DNA of 64,000 bases from assembly GCA_947095585.1 (NCBI GenBank), contig OX352762.1, forward strand, positions 32,340,669 to 32,404,668, written 5' to 3'. Every line of letters begins with the position of its first letter. The first letter of the stretch is position 1. Position numbers and translations under genes: made by a program. The notes under the pieces were generated by a model, which saw only the letters and a list, made by a program, of their open reading frames with translations, had not been told where the DNA came from and ran no database searches. The DNA is from Nephrocerus scutellatus (Eukaryota > Arthropoda > Insecta > Diptera > Pipunculidae). This document shows, in pieces, positions 10,601 through 21,635 of the stretch.

Positions 10601-13600
10601 TCCTTTGGGGTAGCATTTATTAAACATGACAGCGAGGTCAGCCAAGACTTCACTGGAAGGATGGCATAGACTGGATGACATCGGGTCGAAATCGGGACCG
10701 GTGGAAAGGTTTTTGCGGGAGGCCAGACACCGGTTGTTGAGCCAAATATGATGATGATATGATATGATGGTGGTTGAACGTAAGGTGTAATCGAAGCATC
10801 TTTCTTCCTCAAATCTAAATCGAAAAGTTAAAAAACGAAGTGCCCCACATCCGGAACTTGACATCGTTCTTCCTTGCGAGCAAAAGATTCTCTGTGCGCA
10901 ATCTAGTGTACTGTCTTTTGCAATGGGCCTGCTTTTTTAATTGTACATATATTCTAATTTTGCTTTTATGACAGCTTTATATTTGGCCAGGGTAGCTGTT
11001 CAGCTCAACTGAGCGTACTTTCCATCAAAAATTCTCAAATCGGTTATCCGTTTTCGCTGCTGTGTTCGTCAGCGTGGATAGTTCCGTGGCTATTTGCTGT
11101 TTCCGTAACGAAGTTTTTAAATTCTCTATATTAACTTCGCGTGCACGTGGCTGGCTGGGTGGTTGGCTGATCAGATTTTCTGATCAATTTTTAACGCAGT
11201 TCCCAGTAGCCCGATTTTATTGGAATTTTGCACACATGTATATTTCCGGTGACAATACTTTCAATTAAAATTTGAGGCCCTTCGGACCTCGTGGTCGGGG
11301 GGATCCAATACAAATATTTTAAAAAATTTGCCCGATTTTCTTAAAATTTTATACAAATGTGTATCTCCGATGGAAAACACTTTTTGTAAAAATTCTGGAG
11401 AGATCGGTTCCCTGGGTCGGGGGGGCACCCATACAAATTTTATGAAAAAAGTTCCAGATTTTCTTCAAATTTCATACGCATGTGTATGTGTATCTCCGAT
11501 GGACAAAACTTTTTGTAAAATTTTTGAAGCGATCGGGCCCCGGGGTCGATGGCTCCCATACAATTTTTTTTTTTAATTATCAATTTTTAACGTACTTCCT
11601 AAAGCCCGATTTTTCTGATATTTTGTACACATGTATATGTTTTCGGTGACAATACTTTCTCTTAAAATTTGGAAGTGATCGGGCCCCGGGTTCGTGGGGC
11701 TCCCATACAAATTTAAAATAAAAATTATCCGATTTTTTTCAAATTTTACACACATGTGTATACCCAATAAATACTTTTTCTAAAATTTGGTAGTGATCGG
11801 GCCTCGTGTTCGGCCGCAAGGCCCTTATACATTTTTTAAATATCATATAGTGGCATCAGATACTGTCGTACTTTAATGACTGTGTGCGGTGTGTGCTGCG
11901 CAGTCGGCTGCGCTGCTTGGTTTTGGTGGTGGATTTTGATTGCAAAATCTATTCTGCCTGTTCATGGAAGCACTACGAGTTTGCGTCGCCATATTTTTAA
12001 CTCGGCACTTAAACGGTTATTAATAATGTCATTATTTCTAATAATGAACGAAAACAGAAAATTTCTGTTTCACATCATTTCTCAAGCATCATTATACATT
12101 ACTCCGACTTACACAATCATTATTAATGCCATTTCACAAAGTCACCATGAATGTGCGTAATAGTATAAAAGTAGAATCGATTATGAACATTCCATTTCAT
12201 CATTAAGTAATATGTATGTATTTTGTCGCTTTCCAATTGCACAAACCGTATCCAAAACCATACCCATAGATTAGCGTTCAAAGCGACAGAGTTTTCGAGG
12301 TGAACGAGGTGAGTGCCCGATGTACCCGATTGCCGACGGGTAGCAAAGTAACATTATCGGTTACAAAACAAAGGTGATGATTTTCTCCTACAATAAAAAA
12401 ATAAAAAAAATAAAAAATGAGCCAGGATCGAGGGGCTCCCATTTCAATTTCTGCTATTAGAGAATTTAGATGAAACATTTTAATTTTTATGGGTTTTTTT
12501 TTATTTTAAATTTGTACGGGAGCTCCACGAATCCGGAGCCCGATCACTTCCAAATTTTAAAAGAAGGTATTGTCATCGGAAATACACATGTGTACAAAAG
12601 TTCAGGAAAATCGGGATTTAGGAAGTGCGTTAAAAATTGATAATTTAAAAAAAAATGGTATGGGAGCCCCCCGACCCCGGGGCCAGATCGTTTCAAAGTC
12701 GGGGCCAGATCGTTTCAAAAATTTTAGAAAAAGTTTTGTCCATCGAAGATACACATGCGTATAAAATTTGAAGAAAATTGGGAACTTTTTTCATAAAATT
12801 TGTTTGAGTGCCCCCCGACCCAGGGACCCGATCTCTCCAAAAATTTAGCAAAAAGTGTTTGTATAAAATTTTAAGAAAATCGGGCAAATTTTTTAAAATA
12901 TTTGTATGGGAGCCCCCCGACCCCGAGGTCCGAGGGGCCCCAAATTTTAATTGAAAGTATTGTCACTGGAAATATACATGTGTGGACAATTTCAATAAAA
13001 TCGGGCTATGGGAAGTGGGTTAAAAATTGATCAGAAAATATGACCAGCCAGCCTCCCAGCACGCCAGCCTGCACGCGAAGTTAATATAGAGAATTTAAAA
13101 AAATAGACATTTCCTCTTTTCCTCTCCTTTATTTTCTTATTTATACTCTGTGTCTAGCTTAATAATGGTGTAAATCCCTCGAGCGTGTGCACTTTAAAAT
13201 CAATAAACTAATGTACAGAAAGTAATTTGAAAGGTTGGGGGTACTATTAAGAACTTAACTTAGATTTATTTCTAATGGTTGTCTGCGGAGTTTAAAAGCT
13301 AATAAGTTAAAATAGTTTGCAAATTTACTTGAATAAACTGCAACTGCATTCTGATCTCCCAATCGAACTGATCAGTCTATTAATCCCTATTATTTCTGGT
13401 TAATTGCATTGGTTTTAATCAGTTGTAATTCTGATATATTTCATATTTATACATAGATAAACGGATCGTCACTAGATAAAGGCGATTCAAGTTTAGGATA
13501 GCCAACGCGAGAAAACATGACTCGATCCTTATGTTATAGGTTTACATACATACATTATAAACATAGCATATTGCACTAATTTATTTCTATAAGACTTCGC

Positions 13601-15206
13601 TTTAAATTTTAAAAACTACAGGTTTTTTAAGTTAGAATGATGGAGGTTTGATAATCGAACGTTGGATTTTGAGTTGAGAAGTTTTTACAAACTAGCATTC
13701 TCTCAGTATTTTCTATACTTATCTATCTTTTATTGTCGGAATGGTATGACCAATTATTGTAAATAAAAGCGAAAAAGTTGGGCGATTTTCTGGTACTATA
13801 TAATAAAAGAAAATAATAGAATTTAATAGAATTTAGTATGGTAAAGATAATGACTGATGTTATAGGTCAAAACGAATAGATAATTATTTTCATGCATATA
13901 AAGAAAATATTTGCTTAAAATTTTAATAGCATTGATATTATTACAGCAAAGAAGCGGAAAAACTAAAGGAATCGGATGTTAAAATCATTATTGCTCTTGG
14001 ACATTCCGGTTATCAAAAAGACCAGGCCATTGCTAAAGGATGCACTGAAGTGGATATAGTCATTGGCGGACATACCAATACTTTTCTTTACAACGGAAAA
14101 CAACCAAATTTGGAGCATATCGATGGTCCCTATCCCACAGTTGTCACACAGACAAATGGAAAAAAAGTTCCAGTAGTTCAAGCGTATGCTTACTCAAAAT
14201 ACTTGGGAAAGCTTCATGTTCAGGTAATTGCTTTTATGGATTTTTTTAACAAAATGTTCTAAATTTAGGAAATTGTTACAGTTTGATAAAGATGGAAACC
14301 TGATTAAATTCGACGGTCAACCCATTCTCTTGAATTCCTCAATTGACCGAGAATCGGATGTTTTAAAACTGCTTGACGTCTACCGTCCAAAAATAACCGA
14401 ATTAGAAACAACTGTAATTGGACACACAAAAGTTTATTTGGACGGTCGTGCTGAAACTTGCCGAAAGCAAGAGTGTAATCTGGGAAATTTGATCGCCGAC
14501 TCTATGGTTTACGCTAGGTCAAAAGAGTACTCTGCTGACCAGTATTGGTCGGACGCTGCAATTGCATTCATCCAGGGAGGAGGTAAGTCAGTAAAATAAC
14601 GCTGTTACAACCTTCTTTTACCATCATAATTCCTCTCTAGGTATTAGAAATTCCATCGAAAAGAGACCTGATGGATCGATTACTGAAAGTGACATCCTTT
14701 CCGTTCTGCCATTTGGCAATGATATTTACGTTTCTCAAGTATCTGCAAAGGTGATTTTCAGGGCTTTGGAAAGATCTATTTCTTTGCGCAATAAGGATTC
14801 AAACGGCGGCTTTCTTCAAATGGCTGGAGTTAAAGTGGTCTATGATATAAATCGAAAAGATGGCGAACGGGTCGTCTCTGTAATGGTCATGTGCGCCGAA
14901 TGTAAGATGCCCATTTACGAGGAACTCTTAATTGAAGACACCAAAAAGATGTACAACGTTATTGTGCCAGAATTCCTGCTCAATGGAGGAGATGGCCATT
15001 ATTTTAATAGCTCTGTAACGCAGAGGCTACAAAAAATTGATACTGAGACTCTGTCACAATACATCAGGGATCGTCAGATTGTGTATCCTGGTCTAGAGGA
15101 TAAAATCACGATTATGGCTGCGGATTCCAATAGCAGATGCGTGAGAATAACAAGTTCCTTGCTTACGATAGTGATAGCTTACGCATTTAGGAAATTTTTT
15201 AACTAA
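7637..15206 (+). CDS. 5'-nucleotidase / apyrase family ectoenzyme, gene 1 (probably GPI-anchored)
   Basis: A 592-residue protein is predicted from six exons: 7637-7863, 7920-8070, 8155-8411, 13947-14223, 14282-14582 and 14641-15206. All junctions are GT-AG and keep frame. After a signal peptide (about 1-22) comes the metallophosphatase domain with the expected metal ligands: HNNDMH (Asp41, His43), AGDT (Asp98), GNHEFD (Asn130, His131), GHSG (His231) and GGHTNT (His254). The C-terminal nucleotide-binding domain has CRKQECNLGNL near 364 and GGGIR at 403-407. Family members hydrolyse extracellular nucleotides with two metal ions. The last residues (SSLLTIVIAYAF then RKFFN) resemble a GPI-attachment signal, as in membrane-bound ecto-5'-nucleotidase. 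Compared with human CD73, the Asn before GGGIR is Gln. The paralogue at 39994 shares every intron position. Family is certain; substrate preference (AMP, ADP or ATP) is not. Confidence 0.93.
8545..9012 (+). pseudogene. non-LTR reverse transcriptase scraps
   Basis: Near 8565 a frame reads VYIRPKLEYNCIVWC, a thumb-region motif like that at 6500-6540. Near 8900-9005 another reads RLVPLFVRYAIDRCLR and later VIQGIAYADD, followed by a stop. This has the order of the end of one block and the YADD catalytic box. They need not be from the same element. Confidence 0.5.
9316..9560 (-). mobile_element. tRNA-derived SINE, copy 2
   Basis: A well-preserved copy on the - strand inside the gene 1 intron. The head carries an intact box B (GGTTCGAATCC, complement of 9497-9507) and a box A (complement of 9541-9554). 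The body ends GTATTATTATATTAATAA, an ATT-type tail at 9302-9316. Confidence 0.85.
10340..10480 (-). pseudogene. non-LTR retrotransposon C-terminal fragment
   Basis: On the - strand it reads HLARMKKEDSSRKVFCGR, then a stretch with GMPRKADWDCFSKLSRSIN. This is the basic C-terminal tail after the reverse transcriptase of RTE/CR1-like elements (pattern R.GRP...WLDCVE.DL). It is truncated upstream and abuts an opposed fragment. Confidence 0.55.
10485..10775 (+). pseudogene. non-LTR retrotransposon 3' end, opposite orientation
   Basis: On the + strand a frame reads LYNDEIYERYRGVDIVKRIN, then LGRLRISIS, and after a shift RLHWKDGIDWMTSGRNRDRW. It ends in a tgatgatgatatgatatgatgg tract that looks like a microsatellite-type 3' tail. 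It is the same protein region as the preceding fragment but on the other strand. Confidence 0.55.
11126..11870 (+). repeat. 130-bp-unit element, forward
   Basis: It starts with the family end tttttaaattctctatatta at about 11124, then acttcgcgtg, the tggctgg run and tgatcaatttttaacgcagt. About five units follow, each ending in a ggggctcccatacaaat-like block. The last part (tatagtggcatcagatactg, later tgctgcgcagtcggc at about 11895-11915) also occurs near 61560-61625. Confidence 0.85.
11871..12409. other. intronic sequence without recognised gene
   Basis: It begins with a block also found at 61570-61640 (gtgtgctgcgcagtcggc, ttttggtggtgg). The rest is AT-rich and unassigned. No conserved coding frame was recognised. 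Confidence 0.4.
12410..13103 (-). repeat. 130-bp-unit element, reverse
   Basis: About five units run in the reverse orientation. They start near 12420 and include agagaatttagatgaaacat at about 12460 and repeated acacatgtgta/aaaatcggg blocks. The element finishes at the terminal gttaatatagagaatttaaa (about 13080-13100). It lies tail-on to the forward copy at 11126-11870, so the two form a large inverted pair. Confidence 0.85.
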
Positions 15207-15254
15207 AAATGGAGTTTGAAATTATCGTTTGTTTTAGATGAAACGTAAACTGTA

Positions 15255-15264
15255 AATAAATAAA
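15255..15264 (+). terminator. poly(A) signals of nucleotidase gene 1
   Basis: Two overlapping AATAAA hexamers (15255-15260 and 15259-15264) lie 49 bp after the stop codon. A Helitron starts 18 bp further on. Confidence 0.7.
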
Positions 15265-15282
15265 AATATTGTAATCCATACA

Positions 15283-15629
15283 TCCATACTAATATTATAA
15301 ATGATAAATGTGAAAGTAACTCTGGCTGCCTGTCTATCTGTTACCATTTCACGTCTAAACGGACCGATTCGACTACTTTTTTTTAAATGTTGGTAATAGT
15401 CCAGGGATAATAGGATAATAGGGATAGGAGCCTGGAAAATTCGGGAAACTGTGGGGGTGGGTCTCAGTGGTGTGCGGTGGTTTCAGTGAGGGAGCGGTCA
15501 GTTTGTTTGGTTCAGAAGGGGGTGGAGGGGCAGCCAGACACCGCCTGTTATTTTAGCTTTTAGTTGGACTAAATGGTGTCTTGGGGGTGTAGTCGGCGGG
15601 TGCCGGGTAACGCCGGGGTTAACAACTAG
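15283..15629 (+). mobile_element. small non-autonomous Helitron
   Basis: The 5' end is TCCATACTAATATTATAAAT, a start shared by many insect Helitrons. The 3' end is CTAG at 15626-15629, preceded by a GC-rich segment that can form a hairpin (ccgggtaacgccggg). An A precedes the TC and a T follows the CTAG, as expected for insertion between A and T without target duplication. There is no coding capacity in 347 bp. Confidence 0.8.
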
Positions 15630-15959
15630 TAAATTACATTGCATTTTTTACTTTCTTTTACATATTAATAAAGAAAGTATGTATTATAATCGTGTTTTTT
15701 GCAGATTTACCCATTTCTGTATCTCCTGAGTCAGAAAAAGCAAAAAAATCTTTGTCTGACTGTTTTTTGATGAATTGATGGGGATAAATTCCATATTTTA
15801 AGCTTTTAACATAAATTGGGAGGTACCAGATGATTTTGGCGGAAGTCGCCCAAAGGGAGGTGGAAGTTTATTTTGACAGTTTTCCGAGTATTTGCAAATA
15901 TCTCAAAAAGAAGCACTTTTTAGAAATCTGTAAAGTGCAAAAAAAAAATCAAAAATTTT

Positions 15960-16990
15960 TTCAAAAACGAAAAAAGAATTAATTCAAATAAAAACTATAA
16001 AAAGGTACTTTAAGATCTATACACTTTTGCATACGCTCAAACCTTTTATCGAAACACTTTTTCCAGTTCTAAGATGATAGCTCCAAAACATGGTTTTTGA
16101 ACGCTTCAACCGCTTCTTCGGGCGATAAAAATCGTTGTCCACGCATCTTATCTATGATTGTTCGGAGCAGGAAAAAGTCATTGGGTGCCAAGTCGGGGCT
16201 ATAGGGCGGATACCCCTTCAATTCGATCGTTTGAGTGCTCAAATGGTTGTATACCAAGTTGAATTGACTATCTTTTGATTTTCAAGAGCCACAGTAGCCG
16301 TATGACCGGTTTTCGTGAAAAAACACGCCCATTTGCTTTACAACGCTCCGAGCTCGCACAACTTTTATTGGATTTTCTTCGAATTGGAAGGCCCGGCCCA
16401 AACAGTCGATTTCCCTTTTATTTCCGGCTCATACGCAAATACCCATGACTCGTCACCTGTCACGATCTTGGAATCCAACGTGCACATAGCTTCCGCACCT
16501 TTAAATGTTCATGTAAGATTGTATATACGCTGGTGTTACTTATGCCTAGGCATGCCTTGATTTCCCGATAAGTCACAATCAATCAGTTTCCTCACAACAT
16601 CGATATTTTCTGGCATAACAGCTGTTTTTGGACGACCTTCACGAGGATCGTCATTGAGTGAACGTCGTTCGCGTTAAAATTAATTGTACCAATTATAAAC
16701 ACTAGCCAAGGATTGTGCTTTGTTGCCAAAAGTCGAATGAAGTGATTCGAAGCACAGTTGTTGAGTTAGCCCCCTTTCGAAAATCGTAAAAAATCATCAC
16801 ACGAAAATTTTCACGCGATAATTTCATTTTTTCACTGAATTCAATTTTTCAAGTAAATAAAAAACAATGTTGCGATGCGAACTGACAGATAACTTTTGAG
16901 AAACATAACCTCCAAAAATGTTAAACTTTTTGACTGACAGAGATTTGCATCGGAAAGCACTAGTATTACCATTTTCTAAAAACATTTACG
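15960..16990 (-). pseudogene. mariner transposase relic
   Basis: On the - strand the frame 16257-16069 reads YPPYSPDLAPNDFFLLRTII, then DKMRGQRFLSPEEAVEAFKN, the end of a mariner DD34D catalytic domain (third Asp in APND). Upstream pieces (16700-16330) include an HTH-like YREIKACLGISNTSIYTILHE and TGDESWVF. Between the HTH region and TGDES there is an internal deletion, and further on are stops. Outer boundaries are approximate. Confidence 0.75.
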
Positions 16991-18130
16991 GCACCCTATG
17001 TAATAGATTCCGGCCCGTCCGTAAAAGAAAGTCGTATTGTGGCCACACCTCCATTTTTTTCTTATTAGATTTGGTTAGATTTTTGTTCTTATTATTTATT
17101 ATTGCTTCCACTCCTTGCGATAAATGATCCCTTAATTGTTGGCGTACTGAGGGGATCTTTAGCCGGTCGATGTTATACCTAGGCATTCGGATGATATTGC
17201 GGATTCTTTGAACTGATGCAGTACGTAACTGGACAGTAGCTACCATAAGGTGATAATCCCGTACCATACCCATGACAGCTCCTCGTCTGTTTCGGACGTC
17301 TAGAAGACAGCTCCTAAAACGTCGGCTGATCGCCACATGGTCGATTTGGTTGGATCATGATTGCCTGTCAGTTGACACCTAGCTGACCTTGTGGCAAGTC
17401 TTATGCTCAAACATGGTGCCTCCTATGACAAGGTTGTTGGTGATGCAGAAATCAAAAAATCTTTCACCATTGTCATTTCGTTTGCTGAGGCCGTGCTTCC
17501 CAATCTCATATTTGAGTCCTTCATTGTCGTTGCCAACCTTGGCATTCAAGGCCCCCATCACGATGACGATATCTCCGTTCGGCGTTGCGTTGAATACAGC
17601 GCTTAGTTGATTGTAGAAGTTGTCCTTTTCATCCTCAGTCGAAGGATTCGTTGGGGCGTAACACTGTATGATCGTGACGCGCCGTACTCTAGTCCAAAAT
17701 CTAGCCGATAAGATCCTATCACTATGCGGGTGCCAGGAAATTAGGCCTCTGCGTGCTGTTGGCGTTAGCAGCAGACCCACTCCAGATTCACGGGGACTGC
17801 CGGAGGGTTTGCCGGAGTAGAGTAGCACAGTGTTACACGTTGGGGATTGTTACTCTCACACGTCGAACCATCTTAATTCACTCACTCCCAGTATGTCCAA
17901 ATTATATCGAAGAAACTCACGTTTCAGTTGAAGAAATCTGGCATTTTGAGGTCTTTTACTCCCTGAGTCAAGGAGCATCCTCACATTCCAGAAACCAATC
18001 TTAGTCCGGGTACAATAGCCAAAGTCGTCATTATTCGATCATTACTTATCCGAGGCGTTTTGTCGGTTTCAGTAGCGGGCATTTTTCGGTACCGCAGGGT
18101 GCTAACCCACGTTACCTAGACTAGAAACGC
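16990..18130 (-). pseudogene. RTE-like non-LTR endonuclease fragment
   Basis: On the - strand the successive frames read FWNVRMLLDSGSKRPQ, then RYNLDILGVSELRW, then VTIIQCYAPTNPSTEDEKDN, a GALNAKVGNDNEG block and NNLVIGGTMFEHK. Near 17330-17000 comes RSCLLDVRNRRGA. These are the blocks of an APE-type endonuclease in order. In the active-site block the usual GDLNAK is GALNAK here, so a catalytic Asp is lost. Two frameshifts and no reverse transcriptase are seen. Confidence 0.8.
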
Positions 18131-18809
18131 TAGACCGTTCGCACTTGCAGTTTTAGCCTACATATATAAGGATTTATACACATAGTTGCCCGAGGACCAC
18201 CAATAGGAGGTAGAGCAAGCACTACATCACGAACTTGATTGTTGCGCTACTGGCCCAAACCAAGTTTTGAGCAGTCAGTAGTTTCCCGATAAATCGCAAG
18301 GCAGATCCCCAAATGAGCTGTTGCAAATTAAAATCTCCGTTCGAAGAAGATGATAAAAAAAGTACAAAACTTTTCTTTTATTTATACATATCTATGATAA
18401 TTTAGTAGCTATAACTATAACTTAATGTTGCGAAACAATTCTTTCGACAACAAAGTACAAAAGTAAAAATACGCGGAATTATATTAAATCCAAAAGTGCA
18501 TGTGTGCAAATAAATGATTATTGGGTCAATTCATCAAAACGGCGAAGGTGCACTGAAAATGTTCAATGAACACAATTAATATAACTGCAACAACACCTGG
18601 GAATTTTATTACTAAATTATTATGAAATAATTTTGTTGTAACTCGGTAGTAATACAAATGAGGTACAAACTAAATGATATTTTATTAGAACTTAACACTA
18701 TTACATATAAATCAAGACTTAAGTTCGAGACTTATTTGGTGAGAGGCAAATAAAAGAAAGTAATAGAAAATAAAAGAGTAGTTGTTGACAAATTTCAAAA
18801 TTTTATTTG
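18131..18809. other. region without recognised feature
   Basis: AT-rich sequence with no coding frame or known repeat recognised. Confidence 0.45.
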
Positions 18810-19090
18810 GAGTTCGCATGTGTTGAAAATTTGAAGAAAATCGAGTTAATTTTTAAAAAAATTTATAAGGACCTCAAGGCCCTCAGAGCCCGGTCACTCC
18901 AAAAATTTTACAAAAAGTTTTGTCCATTGGAGATACAAATGTGTTAAAAATTTGAAGAAATCGGGCTGATTTTTAAAGAACTTTTATGGGCTCCAAAAAT
19001 TTTACAGGGGGTTTTGTCCATCGGAGATACACATGTGTTTAAAATTTTAAGAAAATCGGGCTAATTTTTAATATTTTTGGAGTTTACTCC
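18810..19090 (-). repeat. 130-bp-unit array, reverse
   Basis: Two to three units with tgtccattggagatacaaatg and gaagaaatcgggctga blocks in reverse orientation. No terminus is present on either side. Confidence 0.75.
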
Positions 19091-19261
19091 TTGAGAATCG
19101 ATTTTCATATAACGAAAAAAATTACACGAAACATATTATGGGAAGTGAAATCGATTGTTTACTTTTGTTACGCGTTAACGAAAAGTGAAGTCGTTAGTTC
19201 TGTGACCTTTCACACGACCTAGAGAGCTGAAATATTGTGAGCAGCTATATCTTACACAGCA

Positions 19262-19325
19262 TTTTTAGAGAATTTTTTAGAGAATTTAGATGAAAAATTT
19301 TAATTTTTATGGGTTGTTTTTTTAT
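19262..19325 (+). repeat. 130-bp-unit family, terminal block alone
   Basis: It contains agagaatttagatgaaaaat then tttaatttttatgggttg and poly-T, the distal end of the forward element. The same block stands at 25607-25655, 30374-30420, 61165-61213 and 62005-62052. Confidence 0.7.
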
Positions 19326-19429
19326 TGGTGATTTGAGGCAGTTTCCACCGCTTAGAGCGACTCTCATTTGTAGGCAAAAAATACAGCGGATCGATGTTCA
19401 GCAGTTATGGAAGCGAATTTTTTTTTATG

Positions 19430-20150
19430 AATTAACCAAAGTTATGCGGCAGTAGAATGCTGAATTCTCATCCTTATTAACAAAGGTTGGCAATGGAGAT
19501 CGATTGGATGAACAAAACTTGCAATTGATTGAATCGAGATTCTGTTCAGAGACGGAAGCGGAAGATCGTCTAAATGGAATTCGATTATTCAATGATAACC
19601 GTTCAGTCGATGCGTATAATTTGAGAAACTTAAGTTCATCTGATGAAACATCGAATTCGGTTGCTGATGACGATATAATCGGGTGTGGAGTTGGCCGCGA
19701 ACAAGAAAGGGTCACTAGAGAGAAGCTTCACAAACTTAGCACGATTGACACATGAGGGTTACCATACTAAATTATTTTCGTTGTACATAAACCCTACATG
19801 ATAACCACAAGCATCGACGTTGATGCTGGGTTAGCTAATGGGACAGTAGGCAAATTAACACACGTTGAATTGGGTGATCAAAATAGAGTTCTACGCGTTT
19901 GACTTCTTTTTTGGGGAAAAGGCTGACTACATAAATATAAAAGGAATTAGTAGAGCAACAGTTCCTTTCAATCGTAGATCCGCAACAGTTCCTCTCAATC
20001 GAAGTAAATCGATCCATTTTTTACTAAAACCATCCTGCTCGTTAACAATTCACAAATCGCAAGGAGGGACACTTGATGGAATTGTTTTCATTATAGAAAA
20101 ACACATTCACAACCTGTGGTCCACGTAGCCTTATCCTGGGTCACAGCTGA
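19430..20150 (+). pseudogene. Helitron/Pif1-like helicase relic
   Basis: A first frame (19504-19755) reads LDEQN-like MDEQNLQLIESRFCSETEAE and then NGIRLFNDNRSVDAYNLRNL. After stops comes ITTSIDVDAGLANGTVGKLT, and near 19960-20080 frames give NRRSATVPLNRSKSIHFL and then AND-less LTIHKSQGGTLDGIVF. The T.HKSQG..F block is the last helicase motif of Pif1/Helitron helicases. Several frameshifts disable it. 130-bp-unit arrays lie on both sides. Confidence 0.65.
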
Positions 20151-20277
20151 CTTAATATTGTACCTACTGATGAGCGTTTTAACCATGGTAGACGAGAAAA
20201 TGAAACAATGCTTCCATTAAGAAACAAGTTTACCCGGCTATATACTGTCCATCTTCATACAATTGGCGTAGGTACAA

Positions 20278-21035
20278 AAACTATTGTCCATGGGAGATAC
20301 ACATGTGTATAAAATTTGAAGAAAATCGGGTCAATTTTTTAAAAAAATTTTATAGGGCCTCACTAGCCCGGTATCCAAAATTTTTACAAAAAGTGTTGTC
20401 TATCGGAGATACACATGTATATAAAATTTGAAAAAAAAATATAAAAAAATACCCGATTTTCTTCAAATTTTATACGCATATGTTGTATCTCCAATGGACA
20501 ACATTTTTGGTAAAAAATTTGGAAGTGATTGGGGGCTGGGGAGCTCATACAAATGGTATAAATAAGAGAACCTGATTTTCTTCAAATTGTATACACATGT
20601 GTATTTCCGATTGACAACACTTTTTGTAAAAATTTGGTAGTGATCGGGCACCGGGGTCGGGGGGCTCCCATACAAATATTTTACAAAATTGAACCAATTT
20701 TCTTTAAATTTTATACTCATGTATATATCCGATGGACAACAGTTTTTGTAGAAATTTGGAAGTGATCTGGCCCGGGGTCAAGGGGCACCTATACAAATAT
20801 TATAAATAAAAGTACTCGATTTTCTTCGAATTTTATACATATGTGTATCTCCAATGGACAAAATTTTTTGTAAAAATTTGGAAGTAATCGGGCGCCGTTG
20901 TCGGGGGGCACCCATACAAATATTATAAATAAGAGTACCTATTTTTCTTCAAATTGTATACACATGTGAATGATTGACAACCTTTTTTGTGCCCGACCCC
21001 GGCACCCATACAAAATTTTATAATATACATCGTAT
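20278..21035. repeat. 130-bp-unit arrays in inverted arrangement
   Basis: About one and a half units run in reverse orientation to about 20435 (acacatgtatataaaatttg). From about 20445 some five units run forward (acccgattttcttcaaattt). The switch occurs within about 20 bp of A-rich sequence, so the block is a palindrome-like head-to-head junction. Confidence 0.8.
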
Positions 21036-21245
21036 CTTTTATGTTTAATCTAAATCGATTAGACTCAAAATTATCTAGTAACGTGTTTTTACCACGTTTC
21101 TTTATTTTAATTCGTACAAGAATTTTGAATTTGAATTAAAGTGTAGTTGGTTATGTCCTCCTTGCTCACAATTTCGAACTAAAACAAAAACGTAATAAAA
21201 GAAACCAGCTACAAGCTGGGGTAATTTCATTTCATTTATTTAATA

Positions 21246-21635
21246 CTAGTTGACTGCCTGTCGTTGTCCGGTTGCAAAAATATTATTTCCACACTTATAT
21301 AGACACGCCACCCACCGACCAAACACCCCTTCCCACATCTACCAACCAACGACCTTCAAACACACTACTCTCGAGCATCCCTACCTAACGGTAAACCGCA
21401 CCGAACCCCCTCCAAACCGACTCCACTCACCCGACGCCCATTACGCGATCATCTATTCCCCCCCCACAATGGACAAATCGACCTCTATCGTCGCCAGCGC
21501 TATTCATCTCAGAAACCCCAAAAACAGAAATCGTCTCTAATATCCGCCAAACCCTCCCAAGTCCAAGCTTATTTGAAATTACTCCAGTAGTTCCAAGGAT
21601 AGTGTGGGTCAAATATGTATACATATATACATATA
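21246..21635 (-). mobile_element. Helitron 3'-end fragment with minisatellite
   Basis: CTAG at 21246-21249, followed by ttgactgcctgtcgttgtcc, is the reverse complement of a Helitron 3' end (GACAGGCAGTCAACTAG). Further right, 21455-21540 carries an inverted piece of the 4815-5515 minisatellite (gccagcgctattcatctcag). The 5' end is not resolved, and another Helitron end follows at 21636. Confidence 0.5.

Larger units (their letters stand above)
8412..13946 (+). other. large third intron of nucleotidase gene 1
   Basis: The donor gtatgtatg follows SIK/N at 8411 and the acceptor ttattacag ends at 13946, joining in the same phase as the 52-bp intron of the paralogue. This 5,535-bp intron is large only because it holds mobile DNA: two reverse transcriptase scraps, a SINE, opposed non-LTR tails and two 130-bp-unit elements. 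The stretch 13104-13946 holds nothing recognised. Confidence 0.85.

Noticed and set aside
10333..10864. 159- and 105-codon - strand frames
   Set aside because: Apart from the retrotransposon tail at 10340-10480 they are antisense to a + strand non-LTR fragment.
16315..16560. 81-codon + strand frame
   Set aside because: It is antisense to the mariner relic on the - strand.
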